Below, in pieces: positions 44,061-53,288 of a stretch of DNA of 60,986 bases (its first letter is position 1; each line of letters starts with the position of its first letter). The position numbers and the translations under genes were made by a program. Location of the stretch: positions 1 through 60,986 of the forward strand of contig NZ_AQQR01000021.1 in NCBI RefSeq assembly GCF_002210095.1. The letters run 5' to 3'. The notes beneath the pieces are model-generated. The model made no database searches. It was not told where the DNA came from and was given only the letters and a program-made list of their open reading frames with translations. Source of the DNA: Marinibacterium profundimaris (GTDB lineage: Bacteria; Pseudomonadota; Alphaproteobacteria; Rhodobacterales; Rhodobacteraceae).

Positions 44061-44954
44061 ATGAAGATCGCTGCCTGGCTTGGCTGCAAGGACGAGGCCG
44101 AGCTGATCGGCCATACGATCGCGCATCTGCGCGGGATCGGCGTGGATCACATCTATGCCGTCGACGTGAAATCCACCGACGGCACGCTGGACATCCTGCA
44201 GGCCGAGGCCGGCCGGGGCGACCTGGAGGTGCTGACCATCGATGTCGAGGCCGAGGGCCCCGAGAGCGAACACCGCGTGGCCGCGGAGGTCATGGCCCGG
44301 GCGACGGCGCGGGGCATGGACTGGCTGCTGTTCTGCGATGCCGATGAATTCTGGATGCCGCGCACGGGGCGGCTGCGCGACATCGCGGGGCTGGAGGAGG
44401 CCGACGTGATCGAGGCGCGGCGCTACAACGTGATGCTGGCGGAAGACGGGCCCTGCCTGCGCTTTCCGCTGACGGTGGACCGGCTGGACGAGGTGCTGGT
44501 GCATTGCCCGCCGCCCGCCGGCCGGGGCGGCTGGCGCAAGGTGCTGGCCGAGGATCCCTCGATTCCCTGGATCCGGGTGGTGCCAAGCCCCAAGCTGATG
44601 GTCCGGCTGACCGGCGTGGCCGCGGTGCAGGCCGGCCACCACGCGGTGCAGCAGGCGGGCGACGCGGCCACGCCGGTCAAGGTGACGGCACCGGATGCGC
44701 TGATCGCCCATGTGCCGTTCTCCACGCCCGGGCGGTTCCGGCTGAAGGTGCGCAACATCGTCGAGCTGCACGAGATGACCGGAGAGCCCTGGCCGGAGGG
44801 GCAGGCCTGGCACTGGCGCATGTTCCGCGACGGCGCGGCCGAGACCGGGGTGGAGGCGGAATTCGCCCGCAACATCACCGCGCCCGAGCAGCGGGACGAG
44901 ATGCGCGCCGAGGGCACGCTGCGGCCATTGTCGGAGCTGTGGGGCGCGGGCTGA
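44061..44954 (+). CDS. Family 2-like glycosyltransferase (Glyco_tranf_2_4 type)
   Basis: A 297-residue protein beginning MKIAAWLGCKDEAELIGHTIAHLRGIGVDHIYAVD, then DVKSTDGTLDIL and LLFCDADEFWMP with the metal-binding DADE. These mark the glycosyltransferase-like family whose members begin 'CKNE-' and act on surface glycans. A later His-rich segment HVPFSTPGRFRLKVRNIVEL resembles the acceptor side. AAAGGAACGCC precedes the ATG. Confidence 0.82.
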   Translation: MKIAAWLGCKDEAELIGHTIAHLRGIGVDHIYAVDVKSTDGTLDILQAEAGRGDLEVLTIDVEAEGPESEHRVAAEVMARATARGMDWLLFCDADEFWMPRTGRLRDIAGLEEADVIEARRYNVMLAEDGPCLRFPLTVDRLDEVLVHCPPPAGRGGWRKVLAEDPSIPWIRVVPSPKLMVRLTGVAAVQAGHHAVQQAGDAATPVKVTAPDALIAHVPFSTPGRFRLKVRNIVELHEMTGEPWPEGQAWHWRMFRDGAAETGVEAEFARNITAPEQRDEMRAEGTLRPLSELWGAG

Positions 44955-45051
44955 GGGCGCGTGCCCGGCGGACCGGACAGGGATCGCGACAGGGATCGCG
45001 CCGGGGGCCTGCCCGGGGCGCGCGGCCCTGACCTGGCCCCTGACCCGGTCC

Positions 45052-46017
45052 TCAGACCCGGTAGGGCGGGAAGCGGTCCGGGTTCAGGCGGTCTCCGGCG
45101 GCGGCGCAGAGCCTGTCATGGGCCCCCCGGTCATAGACCTGCCGGACCGAGAGCAGCGGGAATTCATCGGCGTTGAACCGCCCCTTGGTCCAGTGGATGC
45201 CGTCCCCCGGCGTGCCCGCCCCGCCGATGTTGAAATAGCGGACCCCCATCGCCCGGTAATGTTCGGCCATGCGCCAGAACATCCAGGCCCCAAGGGAGCG
45301 CCCCGCCTCGGTCGTGGCGGCAAGGTGGCCGTCCACGTGATCCCCGTGGCGGTGGGTGAGATAGGCGGCGACGATCCCGCCCTCCACCTCGGCGCCGAAG
45401 AGGTCGAGGCCGTCGGTTTCGTACCAGGTCTCGATACAGGCGCGGGGGAAGACGGAACTTGCCTTCAGCCGCGCCATCGCCGGGTAGTAGAGATCGAGGA
45501 AGGGCTGTTCCAGCCGCGCCCTGCCGGTGACAAAGCCCACGCCCTGGCGGTCGGGTTTCGTGATCGTCCTGCGGGCGTTGCGGCTGGTGCTCGTGGCCAG
45601 GTCCCAGGTGGAAAGATCGAAGCGGATCATGATGTTATGGGCGCGGATATGATCCGGGTCCAGCGCCTGCAGGCCGTGGTTGTCCAGCCCCAGCTGGATG
45701 TAGCCCGTCACCCATCCGCGGTCGGCCGCATAGGCGGCCCAGGCCTGCAGCGGGGCAAGGCTGTCGGGGACGATCGCGGCGCCCGACAGGCCCGGGATCG
45801 TGGCGATGTCGCTGAGCCCGCTGCCCGGTATGGGGCGCTCGACGAAGGGCAGCAGCATCCGCGCGCCACCCGCCTCCACCACCGCCAGCCGCGGGTCGAG
45901 CCCGGCGGCCGCCAGCCCGCGCGCATAGCCATGGGTATGCGACGGCAGGCCATGCGCCTCCACGGCGGCGGTCCAGGCCTCGGGCTCGGACAGGGTCAGG
46001 ATCGTGACAGCCGACAT
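45052..46017 (-). CDS. GNAT/FemAB-like acyltransferase family protein
   Basis: A 321-residue protein with two GNAT-like lobes, as in the FemAB/CelD-type families. AHNIMIRFDLSTWDLATSTSRNARRTITKPDRQGVGF and, further on, AYLTHRHGDHVDGHLAATTEAGRSLGAWMFWRMAEHYRAMGVRYFNIGGAG lie in the expected order. Members in polysaccharide clusters are thought to acylate sugars or transfer amino acids. The substrate here is unknown. Confidence 0.65.
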   Translation of the reverse strand: MSAVTILTLSEPEAWTAAVEAHGLPSHTHGYARGLAAAGLDPRLAVVEAGGARMLLPFVERPIPGSGLSDIATIPGLSGAAIVPDSLAPLQAWAAYAADRGWVTGYIQLGLDNHGLQALDPDHIRAHNIMIRFDLSTWDLATSTSRNARRTITKPDRQGVGFVTGRARLEQPFLDLYYPAMARLKASSVFPRACIETWYETDGLDLFGAEVEGGIVAAYLTHRHGDHVDGHLAATTEAGRSLGAWMFWRMAEHYRAMGVRYFNIGGAGTPGDGIHWTKGRFNADEFPLLSVRQVYDRGAHDRLCAAAGDRLNPDRFPPYRV

Positions 46018-46107
46018 GGGCTATGCTACGCGGCGCGCAGAGGGAACGGGCATCGGATCTTCGGGATCATCGGGGATCGGCCTGGCCCGCAGTCATGGAG
46101 AATTGGC

Positions 46108-46908
46108 GTGCAGCAGAACACGGTAGACCTCTGGGATCAAGGCTGGGCGCCGCTCTACGACGACATGGACAACGTGCGCAGCCCGAACCAGCACACGGCC
46201 TTCTACGTCGGTCTCGTGACCCCCGGAACGGGCAGCCTGCTGGACCTGGGCTCGGGCACCGGGTCGATCACCGCGCCGGTGGTGGAGAAGATGCGCGAGG
46301 GCGGCGCCGACCGTCCGGCGGTGGGCGTGGACCTGGCCCCGGCGATGGTCGAGCTTGCCGCCGCGCGCTATCCCGCGATCGACTGGCGCCTGGGCGACAT
46401 CAAGTGCCCGCCGGTGGCGCCGGAGGAGCGTTTCGACCTGGTGATCTGCTGTTTCCACACGATGCAGGCGCTGCGGACCGAGGCGGACATGGCCGAATCC
46501 CTGTCCAACATCCGCGACGCGCTGGCCCCGGACGGGCGCTTCGCCTTCGACATCTACCAGCCCAACCGCGCCTATCTGGCGAAGGCGGCGGCCGGCGGGC
46601 TGGAAGACGGGCGCGTGGTGCGGGAATTTTCCGACAGAACGGGGCGCAGGCTCAGGGTGCGGGAATATTCGACCTACGACCCCGAGACACTGCTGTTCAG
46701 CGGCACGTGGTACCTGCACGACGGGGTGACCGACGCGCGTCTGCCGCTGGAGCCGATGGACCAGACGCTGCGGCAGTATTTCGCGTCCGACATGGAGCGT
46801 CTGCTGGCCGACGCGGGGCTGCAGATCGTCGAGCGCTACGGCGATCTGGACCGGTCCCCCTTCACGCCCGAGGCGAAGCGGCAGGTGATCGTCTGCGGCC
46901 AGGGGTGA
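46108..46908 (+). CDS. SAM-dependent class I methyltransferase
   Basis: A 266-residue protein. SAM-binding motif I is SLLDLGSGTGSITAPVV, followed by VGVDLAPAMVELA, and FDLVICCFHTMQAL as motif II region. The start is GTG at 46108 with GGAG eight bases upstream. It is divergent from the GNAT-like gene by 90 bases. The methyl acceptor is unknown; position suggests a sugar. Confidence 0.83.
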   Translation: MQQNTVDLWDQGWAPLYDDMDNVRSPNQHTAFYVGLVTPGTGSLLDLGSGTGSITAPVVEKMREGGADRPAVGVDLAPAMVELAAARYPAIDWRLGDIKCPPVAPEERFDLVICCFHTMQALRTEADMAESLSNIRDALAPDGRFAFDIYQPNRAYLAKAAAGGLEDGRVVREFSDRTGRRLRVREYSTYDPETLLFSGTWYLHDGVTDARLPLEPMDQTLRQYFASDMERLLADAGLQIVERYGDLDRSPFTPEAKRQVIVCGQG

Positions 46909-46993
46909 GGGGTGCCAATCTCCCTCGTATAAGCATTGTTATGTGAAATACACCTGCCTGCCGCCCCGGGCCGGTCCTGTCTCATGCGCCCCC

Positions 46994-47022
46994 TTGCGGC
47001 GAATCCCCTGCGCGTCTATATA
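46994..47022 (+). promoter_or_regulatory. Sigma-70-type promoter of the cold-shock gene
   Basis: TTGCGG and TATATA are separated by exactly 17 bases. Transcription would begin near 47029, giving a leader of about 110 bases before the csp ATG, in line with the long structured leaders of cold-shock genes. Confidence 0.6.
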
Positions 47023-47140
47023 GGGCGGGCTAAGCATCTTCCTTCGATCTACTGTTTCCTGACCGCTTCAGTTGTTCTTATGACGAAACTGAGCCGGGCC
47101 ACCGCGTCGTGTGGGTGGCATTACTACAGGAGACATCACG

Positions 47141-47347
47141 ATGGCCAATGGCACCGTGAAATGGTTCAACGCCACCAAAGGTTTCGGATTCATCGCCCCC
47201 GAGCATGGATCGAAGGACATCTTCGTCCATATTTCCGCGCTTGAGCGCGCCGGCATCCACAAGCTGGATGACGGCCAGGCCGTGACTTTCGACATCGAAA
47301 GCGGCCGCGACGGACGTGAATCCGCGTCCAACCTCGCCCTGGCATAA
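47141..47347 (+). CDS. csp: Cold-shock domain protein (CspA family)
   Basis: A 68-residue single-domain cold-shock protein with RNP1 KGFGFI (13-18) and RNP2 DIFVHIS (26-32), and the usual [10 protein letters not shown] start. It binds single-stranded RNA and DNA and melts mRNA structure. ACAGGAG precedes the ATG by nine bases. A promoter at 46994 and a terminator at 47367 make it a single-gene unit. It is a rare non-polysaccharide gene in the window. Confidence 0.96.
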   Translation: MANGTVKWFNATKGFGFIAPEHGSKDIFVHISALERAGIHKLDDGQAVTFDIESGRDGRESASNLALA

Positions 47348-47366
47348 GCCGGCGCCGACATGACGG

Positions 47367-47401
47367 GACGGGCGGGGGTCTCCCCCGTTCGTCGACCTTT
47401 T
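47367..47401 (+). terminator. Terminator of the cold-shock gene
   Basis: A 12-bp stem (GACGGGCGGGGG with CCCCCGTTCGTC, two G-U pairs) and a 3-base loop, then GACC and TTTT. It lies 20 bases after the stop. Confidence 0.6.
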
Positions 47402-47528
47402 GCCGGCGCGGCATCCGACCGGGATGCCCTGCGGCCGCCATGGGCAGAGGCTGGTGTCCGAACGTTTTCGAACCCGCCTCCGAACCCCATGCAAAACAGG
47501 TGCAACCGGCACCTGAGAATTGAAAATC

Positions 47529-47792
47529 ATGATAGAAATCAACTGGGGCACGCCCCTGACCTACGTCGTGTCGCAAGACGGCGACACCAAGAAATTCACC
47601 ACGATCGAACAGGCCCGCTACTGGCTTCGCAAGAAATGGCCCGTCGCGGATCACCACCGGGACCGGGCGATCGACCATGTCGACGCGGCGATGCAATGCC
47701 TCGCTCCGGTCGACGCGGCCCGCCAGGCCTTTGCCCGGGCGGCGCAATCTGCCGGCTTCGTTGCCTGGCATGACACTGCCGCACCGGCCTGA
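47529..47792 (+). CDS. DUF982-domain protein
   Basis: An 87-residue protein with the DUF982 pattern: INWGTPLTYVVSQDGDTKKFTTIEQARYWLRKKWPV, then a His/Asp stretch, AMQCLAPVDAARQAFARAAQSAGF. DUF982 proteins are small, mostly in rhizobia and roseobacters, and have no known function. ATG at 47529 is preferred over TTG at 47520. It lies between the cold-shock gene and another small gene. Confidence 0.75.
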   Translation: MIEINWGTPLTYVVSQDGDTKKFTTIEQARYWLRKKWPVADHHRDRAIDHVDAAMQCLAPVDAARQAFARAAQSAGFVAWHDTAAPA

Positions 47793-47896
47793 CCGACCGG
47801 CGCCCCGTTCCGCGGCGCGCCCCGGCGGGCCCCGGCCCCATGCAGCCCCGCCGGCCCAAAGCACGGTCCCGGCGCGTAGCCCGAACAGGACCGAAG

Positions 47897-48157
47897 ATGG
47901 CAAGACTCACGAAAGAGACGATGTTCAAGAAGACCTCCACCCGCGCGGAGACGCTTCTGGACAAGACGACGCGCGCGGCGCAGGAAATCATCGACGACGA
48001 GACCGAGCTGCGCGCCACCAAGACCGCGCGCCTGCGCAAGGCCCGGCTCGAGCGGGAGGCCACGGCGCCGGCGACCCCGCCCAAGGCCGCCCGGACGCGC
48101 AAGGCCGCCACCGCCGGCAAGGCGGGCAAGACCGGAAAGACCGGCACGGGCAGCTGA
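47897..48157 (+). CDS. Small Lys/Arg/Ala-rich basic protein, function unknown
   Basis: An 86-residue, strongly basic protein beginning MARLTKETMFKKTSTRAETL. The middle, AAQEIIDDETELRATKTARLRKARLERE, is a likely amphipathic helix. The tail is a histone-like Ala/Lys/Thr repeat (RKAATAGKAGKTGKTGTG). AGGA lies eight bases before the ATG. It may bind nucleic acid or be a small regulator; I recognise no family with certainty. Confidence 0.55.
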   Translation: MARLTKETMFKKTSTRAETLLDKTTRAAQEIIDDETELRATKTARLRKARLEREATAPATPPKAARTRKAATAGKAGKTGKTGTGS

Positions 48158-48342
48158 TCCCCGTTTGATCCCCGACTGAGCCGCGATGAAGCCGGGGGCC
48201 CGCCGTGGCCCCGGGCCCGGGCGCGTGTCTCGCCCATTGCCTCCCCTGCCTTCGATGCCCCACACTCCGCCCGCGTGCCCGCGCCGCCGTACCGGAGATC
48301 GCCGGGACGGGGCCGAAACGGGACCGGAACGGGGCCAGAGAC

Positions 48343-50364
48343 ATGACAGACACCGCCATCTTCCGCAGCCTGCGCCGGGCCCGCCTCTGCACCCTGCTCT
48401 GTGCGGCCCTCGTCCTGGGCGCCGGGGCCGTGGCGGCGCAGCCGGCCCCGCGGAACGCGCCGGGAGAGCTGCGGCCGATCTGGCGGAACCAGCCGGTCAT
48501 CGGCATCTGGCTGAGCGGCGGACAGGGGCTGGAAAAGGTGCCCGCCTATCTCGATCACACCGATTTTCCCTATGCCCGCCGGCCCTACCCCGAAGAGGTG
48601 CCCTTTGCCGACCGGCTGACCGTGGTGCGGCTGCTGGGTGGCTGGATCCCCTCCGATCTCGGCAAGGGCGAGACGCGGGGTTACGATGCGATCGCCGAGG
48701 CCGACCTGGTCACCCGGCGCCATGGCGGGCCCAGCCTGCGGACGACGCCGCTGATCGATCTGGGGCCGCTGGATTGCGACGACGCGGCCGGCCGCTGCAC
48801 AGGCGACCTGCACTGGACGGTGCCCGAGGGCCAGGCCCTGCAGATCACCTCGGAGGGCGCGGTGCTGGTCTGCGCCGACAGCCCCGGCCGGCAGGCGGTG
48901 GGCGATTTCCGGATCGGAACGGAGCGGGTCTTCGATGTCTTTCTTGGGAAAGATTGTCCCATGAATGGGACACAAGAGAGCGGGCAGCAGCCGGTGGGCT
49001 CGATGACCGTCGATCCCTCGGAGCTGGTCTATCATTTCGAGCTGATGAAGGCCCGGCTCGATCCCTATATCGCGGCGGGCTACACCGACCTGACGCTGGT
49101 GCTGGACAATTTCCCCTGGGATTTGCCCTACGCGCCCGTGACCGGCACGATCGGCCAGACCGCGCCGCCGGCCAGCGTGGCGGAATGGGCCGCCTTCGTG
49201 GACCGGATGACGGGCGCGCTGATCGCCTATTACGGGCGCCCGGTGGTGGAACGCTTCCGCTTTCGCCTGGGCACCGAACAGCAGTCGAAGGACCGCTTTT
49301 CCGGCACGCCGGAGCAATACCTGGCGCTTTACGAGGCGACGGTGGAGACGATCCGGGGCCACCTGCCCGACGCGGTGATCGGCCCCTTCAACCAGGCCGG
49401 GGCCAGCGCCGATCCCGAGGGGCTGACCTATGCCTATCTCTACCGGGCGCTGCCCGATCCGGGCTATATCGGCTATGTCGCCCATTCGCTCTATTACGTC
49501 CCCAGGGTGCGGCAGGGCACGGTGGCCAACACCCATATCAGCCAGCGCCTGCCCGCTCTTCGCAGGCTCTGGGCCGGGCTGCCGATCCCCCGGGGCGTGC
49601 CGGTGGAATTCCAGGAATTCGGCGTGCTGCGGAACGTCCAGGATGTCCCTACCCCCGAGCCGGGCGCGCGGGGGGCCGCGATGCATGTGGCCGATGTCTT
49701 CGACCTGCTGGGCGCCGGGGTCGGCGGGCTCTGGCACTGGACGGCGTTCGAACGGCTGATCGTGGCCCGCGAAGGGGTCGAGACCCGGATCCTGCTGGGC
49801 CGGGGCTGGCTTTATCTGGTGCTGGAGCGGTTCCTGGGCGGGACGGTCTACGATGTCTCGCCGCTGGCGGGGGCGGAGGATGCACCGATGGTCGGTGCCC
49901 ATTACATCGACATGGATGAGGCGGGCGGCGGGGCGGACGCGCTGGTGGTCAGCGCCTTCAACCTCGATCCGGCGCGGGATTCCCCCGATCCCCGGAAGGT
50001 CACGGTCACCGTCCCGAAAGAGCTGATGCCCGATCCCGGCGCGGCGCGGATCGACCAGGTGGCGCTGAACCAGGGCAACGCGGTCTACGACCTGATCCGC
50101 GCCGACCTGGCGGCCGAGGGGCTGCTGGCGGCGAGGTTCGCCGATCTTCCCGGCGCGCCGACGGGGTTTCTCAAGGAGATGACCGGGCCCGAGGGCCAGG
50201 CCTTTGTCGCGCGAAACTGGGACAGGTACCGCGCCGGGATCGAGGACACGCTGATGCGGCAGCCCGCCGCCCCCGCGATCGCCGAGGAGACGGAGAGCTA
50301 CCGCATCACGCTGGACCTGCCGGCGCCCGGGGTGCTGGTGCTGCTGCTTGCCCCGGGGGGCTGA
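48343..50364 (+). CDS. Secreted glycoside hydrolase, GH39-like (clan GH-A)
   Basis: A 673-residue protein with a signal peptide (LCTLLCAALVLGAGAVAAQ). The body reads as a TIM-barrel glycosidase similar to GH39: FRFRLGTEQQSKDRFSGTPEQYLALYEATVETIRG aligns with the acid/base region, with Glu312 in GTEQQ, and PVEFQEFGVLRN holds the nucleophile candidate Glu425. The usual N-E-P around the acid/base is replaced by T-E-Q, so the subfamily is uncertain. It would act outside the inner membrane, perhaps trimming the exported glycan. Its stop lies nine bases from that of the convergent pectate-lyase-fold gene. Confidence 0.7.
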   Translation: MTDTAIFRSLRRARLCTLLCAALVLGAGAVAAQPAPRNAPGELRPIWRNQPVIGIWLSGGQGLEKVPAYLDHTDFPYARRPYPEEVPFADRLTVVRLLGGWIPSDLGKGETRGYDAIAEADLVTRRHGGPSLRTTPLIDLGPLDCDDAAGRCTGDLHWTVPEGQALQITSEGAVLVCADSPGRQAVGDFRIGTERVFDVFLGKDCPMNGTQESGQQPVGSMTVDPSELVYHFELMKARLDPYIAAGYTDLTLVLDNFPWDLPYAPVTGTIGQTAPPASVAEWAAFVDRMTGALIAYYGRPVVERFRFRLGTEQQSKDRFSGTPEQYLALYEATVETIRGHLPDAVIGPFNQAGASADPEGLTYAYLYRALPDPGYIGYVAHSLYYVPRVRQGTVANTHISQRLPALRRLWAGLPIPRGVPVEFQEFGVLRNVQDVPTPEPGARGAAMHVADVFDLLGAGVGGLWHWTAFERLIVAREGVETRILLGRGWLYLVLERFLGGTVYDVSPLAGAEDAPMVGAHYIDMDEAGGGADALVVSAFNLDPARDSPDPRKVTVTVPKELMPDPGAARIDQVALNQGNAVYDLIRADLAAEGLLAARFADLPGAPTGFLKEMTGPEGQAFVARNWDRYRAGIEDTLMRQPAAPAIAEETESYRITLDLPAPGVLVLLLAPGG

Positions 50365-50373
50365 CTGCTCCGG

Positions 50374-52881
50374 TCAGGGGCAGCAGACGAAGCGCAGCGT
50401 GCAGGTCTCTTCCAGCAGCACGGTGTTCAGGCGGAACCCGTCCTCCATCCAGCTGACGAATTCCACCCGGCAGACCTGGGCCGCGGCGGCATTGACCAGC
50501 CGCACGATGTCGCTGTCGTAGAACCAGGTCTTGGTGGTGCCCGCGGCATCGGTGGTGAAGGCCCAGGTGAAATCGTTGCGCACCCCGCTCCGCCTCCAGG
50601 AAAATTCGCCAAGCGCGGTGCTCAGGTCGTTGACCTGGTTGGTATGGGCGAAGACGCGGACGGATTTCGGCCGGAAGCCGGGGCGGATCTCGAACGGGCC
50701 GGTGCCGGTCAGGACCTGGTCGATGTTCACCGGCGCCTCGGAGGCATGGCCCAGGTTATACGCGATATGCAGCGGCATGGTCGGCTTGAACACGTTGCCG
50801 ATGGTCATGTCCCACAGCCCCATGCCGGCGGGGATGTTGCGCAGGTCGTTGCCGCGCACGGTCAGGTCGCCGGACTGGTTCGAGCCGCCGGCGCGCGCCT
50901 GGCGGAAGATATGCGACGGATAGCCCGGGCGGGTCTCGATGAAGGTATTGCCCTCGAAGCGGACGTTGTCGCAGCCCCCGGCGCTGGAGGTGCCGACGCT
51001 GATCACCGCCTCGGTGCGGATGTTGATCCCGGTGCCGCAGACCGGAACCGAGCCCTGGTTGTAATTGAAGCGCTCGGAAAACGGGCCGAAGGGCAGCCGG
51101 TAATTGCCGGTGGTCGTCAGCCCGGTGTTGTTGTTCCGGAAGGTGCAGTTCTCGATGATGTAATTATGCGACCCGGTGGCGACCAGCGCCTTGTTCGACG
51201 CGCCCTCGAGCAGGCAGTTGCGCACCGTCACGTTGCGGGCATCGGATTCGATCAGCTGCGAGGCGATGTCGGTCAGCACGTTGTCCTTGAGCACGCAATC
51301 CTCGATCAGCGCCTGCCCGCCGTTATAGCAGACGCGGGAATTGATGAAGACCGTGCTTTCCCCGCAGCCCGAGGCATAAAGCCGGCGCAGCGTGCCGCCC
51401 TTGGCCGGCATGAAGGCGATGGCCGAGCGTTCGGCGTCGATCACGGTGACATCCTCGACCAGGGTGCCGTCGCTGGGGGCATAGCTGGCCAGCGGGTTTT
51501 CCGGATTGCCGTAGGATTGCACCCAGATGCAGTGATAGGCGCCGTCGCTCTTGCCGCAATTCTCGAAGCGCAGGTTGCGGTAGACGCCGCGCAGACAGCC
51601 GCCGTCGGCCAGCGCGCGGCAGTGGAAGTTGCGGAACACCACGTTCTCGACCCGGGGGCTGACCACCTTGGAGAACGAGAGGCCGGAGCCGACCGCCTCG
51701 AAGTCCGGATTGCGCCGGTCGACCTCCGGCGTGGCCAGCAGCGAGACATCGGCATAGCCGCCCATCGGCCAGACCACGGGCGTGCCGGAATAGCCATACC
51801 CGCCGTCCTGCACGATCACGCTGCTCAGCGTGCCGTTCTCGATCGTCGCCACCGCCTGGGCGCCGCGCCCGCTGCCGCCCTCGAAATACAGGTTCACCGT
51901 GTCCGCCTGATAGGGATGGGTCGGATGGCTGTTCCAGCCCGAACCGCCGTTGTTGATGACGACATCCGTGATCTGGTTGCCGACCACGGTGGCGGCCAGC
52001 GACACGCCGGAAATCCCCGCCCCCAGCGCGCCCGAGCCGGGGCGGTAATCCTCCTCGGGGTCGGTGACCGGCGTGCCGTCGGCCTGCGCAAGCCAGCGCG
52101 AGAACGGCAGGTCGGTGCCGTCCAGCGTGCAGTTCACGATGGCGATGTCGCGGGCGTCGCGGTCGGGACCGGTCTTGTTGATGTCGCGGTTGCCCAGCCA
52201 GACCTCGCCCAGGGTGGTGTCGGGATGGACCTTCAGCGTGGTCACCCCCTCGCCCTGGCCCTGGAAGATCACGCCCGAGGCGATCGTCGTCTCGGTCAGG
52301 CAATAGGTCTTGCCCAGCCCGCCCAGCAGCACGCCGCCGCCCTGGCTTTCCAGGTAATCCATCGCCGCGTTCCAGGCGGCGGTGTCCTTCGACACGCCGT
52401 CGCCCTTCGCGCCGAAATGTTCCAGCATGACCGGCGCCACCGGCAAGAGCCCCGGCAGGTCCGGGATCGCCGTGGCGCCGGTGGCCCAGATATAGCCGAT
52501 GCCGCCGGCGCGGATCTCGTCGCCGTCCTGGCCCGGCTCCATCCCCGACAGGGTGCCGCGGCTGGCGGTCATCGGCCCCGGATCCGGCGTCCCGCCGCCC
52601 GGCTCCAGGTCAAGCTCGAAGACGTCGATCACCGCGCGCCCCTTGGGGCTGCCGGCCAGCCACAGCGTCTCGCCCACGTCGCAGCGCACCACCTGGCTGC
52701 GCCCCGGGCGCAGCAGATGCGCCTTGCGCGGCTCCAGCGCGGGCTGGGTTTCGGCCGGGGTGCGCGCCCAGCGGATGTCGGTGGACGCGGTGTTGCTGAC
52801 CAGCATCTCGCAGATGTCCACCGCCGGGTGGCTGTTGGTCGGGGTCCAGGCGGGGGTCAGGGTGTAGGGCGTCGATACCAT
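50374..52881 (-). CDS. Right-handed beta-helix protein with pectate-lyase-3 (glycan depolymerase-like) domain
   Basis: An 835-residue protein. The first 100 residues look like a phage-type attachment or decoration domain (CEMLVSNTASTDIRWARTP). At about 180 comes VMLEHFGAKGDGVSKDTAAWNAAMDYLESQGGGVLLG, the opening of Pectate_lyase_3 domains, as in tailspikes and polysaccharide-degrading enzymes. Many short strand-turn repeats follow (VRNCLLEGASNKALVATGSHNYIIENCTFRNNN). The C-terminal domain differs. No signal peptide is present; ATG at 52881 has AGGA nine bases upstream. It could be a depolymerase, epimerase or structural tailspike-like protein. Confidence 0.75.
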   Translation of the reverse strand: MVSTPYTLTPAWTPTNSHPAVDICEMLVSNTASTDIRWARTPAETQPALEPRKAHLLRPGRSQVVRCDVGETLWLAGSPKGRAVIDVFELDLEPGGGTPDPGPMTASRGTLSGMEPGQDGDEIRAGGIGYIWATGATAIPDLPGLLPVAPVMLEHFGAKGDGVSKDTAAWNAAMDYLESQGGGVLLGGLGKTYCLTETTIASGVIFQGQGEGVTTLKVHPDTTLGEVWLGNRDINKTGPDRDARDIAIVNCTLDGTDLPFSRWLAQADGTPVTDPEEDYRPGSGALGAGISGVSLAATVVGNQITDVVINNGGSGWNSHPTHPYQADTVNLYFEGGSGRGAQAVATIENGTLSSVIVQDGGYGYSGTPVVWPMGGYADVSLLATPEVDRRNPDFEAVGSGLSFSKVVSPRVENVVFRNFHCRALADGGCLRGVYRNLRFENCGKSDGAYHCIWVQSYGNPENPLASYAPSDGTLVEDVTVIDAERSAIAFMPAKGGTLRRLYASGCGESTVFINSRVCYNGGQALIEDCVLKDNVLTDIASQLIESDARNVTVRNCLLEGASNKALVATGSHNYIIENCTFRNNNTGLTTTGNYRLPFGPFSERFNYNQGSVPVCGTGINIRTEAVISVGTSSAGGCDNVRFEGNTFIETRPGYPSHIFRQARAGGSNQSGDLTVRGNDLRNIPAGMGLWDMTIGNVFKPTMPLHIAYNLGHASEAPVNIDQVLTGTGPFEIRPGFRPKSVRVFAHTNQVNDLSTALGEFSWRRSGVRNDFTWAFTTDAAGTTKTWFYDSDIVRLVNAAAAQVCRVEFVSWMEDGFRLNTVLLEETCTLRFVCCP

Positions 52882-53288
52882 CTGGCTTATCCTGTCTTTC
52901 CAAGCATTTGGGCCGAACATTCGGGCAGGCGGACAGCCCGCCAGGCGCCGGCATCCTTGTCGTGGAAGCTCTATTTCGTGGTTAACAGGGCGTCCGCGCA
53001 TCCGCGCAACTGCCCCGCGCCCGGCCCTGCGGCCCGCCCCCGCCTCGCGCGCAGGTTCCTGCCGCGGTGCTCGGCCGGGGCCCCGCCGCCGCAGAGGGCG
53101 CCGCGCCGTTCATCCGGCACGACGGCCTCGGCTTGTACGGTTTCCGGAAACATCCTAAGAAAACGGTTGATCCCATGCCCCCAACCTCGGCAGAAAGCCG
53201 GAACCCTAAGGGGGGCCGGGGCCCTTGGGCGCCCCGCGGGCGGCACGAGACGCAGACAAGACAGAGAACAAAGCGGAAGAAGCGCGGA
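52882..53288. other. Divergent intergenic region
   Basis: These 407 bases are mostly GC-rich and without a supported gene. The right part holds the possible promoter at 53133-53161. Near the left end GTTAAC and an AT-richer strip (about 52965-52990) could belong to the promoter of the leftward gene. Confidence 0.4.
53133..53161 (+). promoter_or_regulatory. Possible promoter with palindrome in the spacer
   Basis: TTGTAC and TAAGAA are 17 bases apart, and the spacer contains the perfect palindrome GTTTCCGGAAAC (53140-53151), a good place for a repressor. The -10 match is weak. It would drive the sulfotransferase-wcbI pair. Confidence 0.35.
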
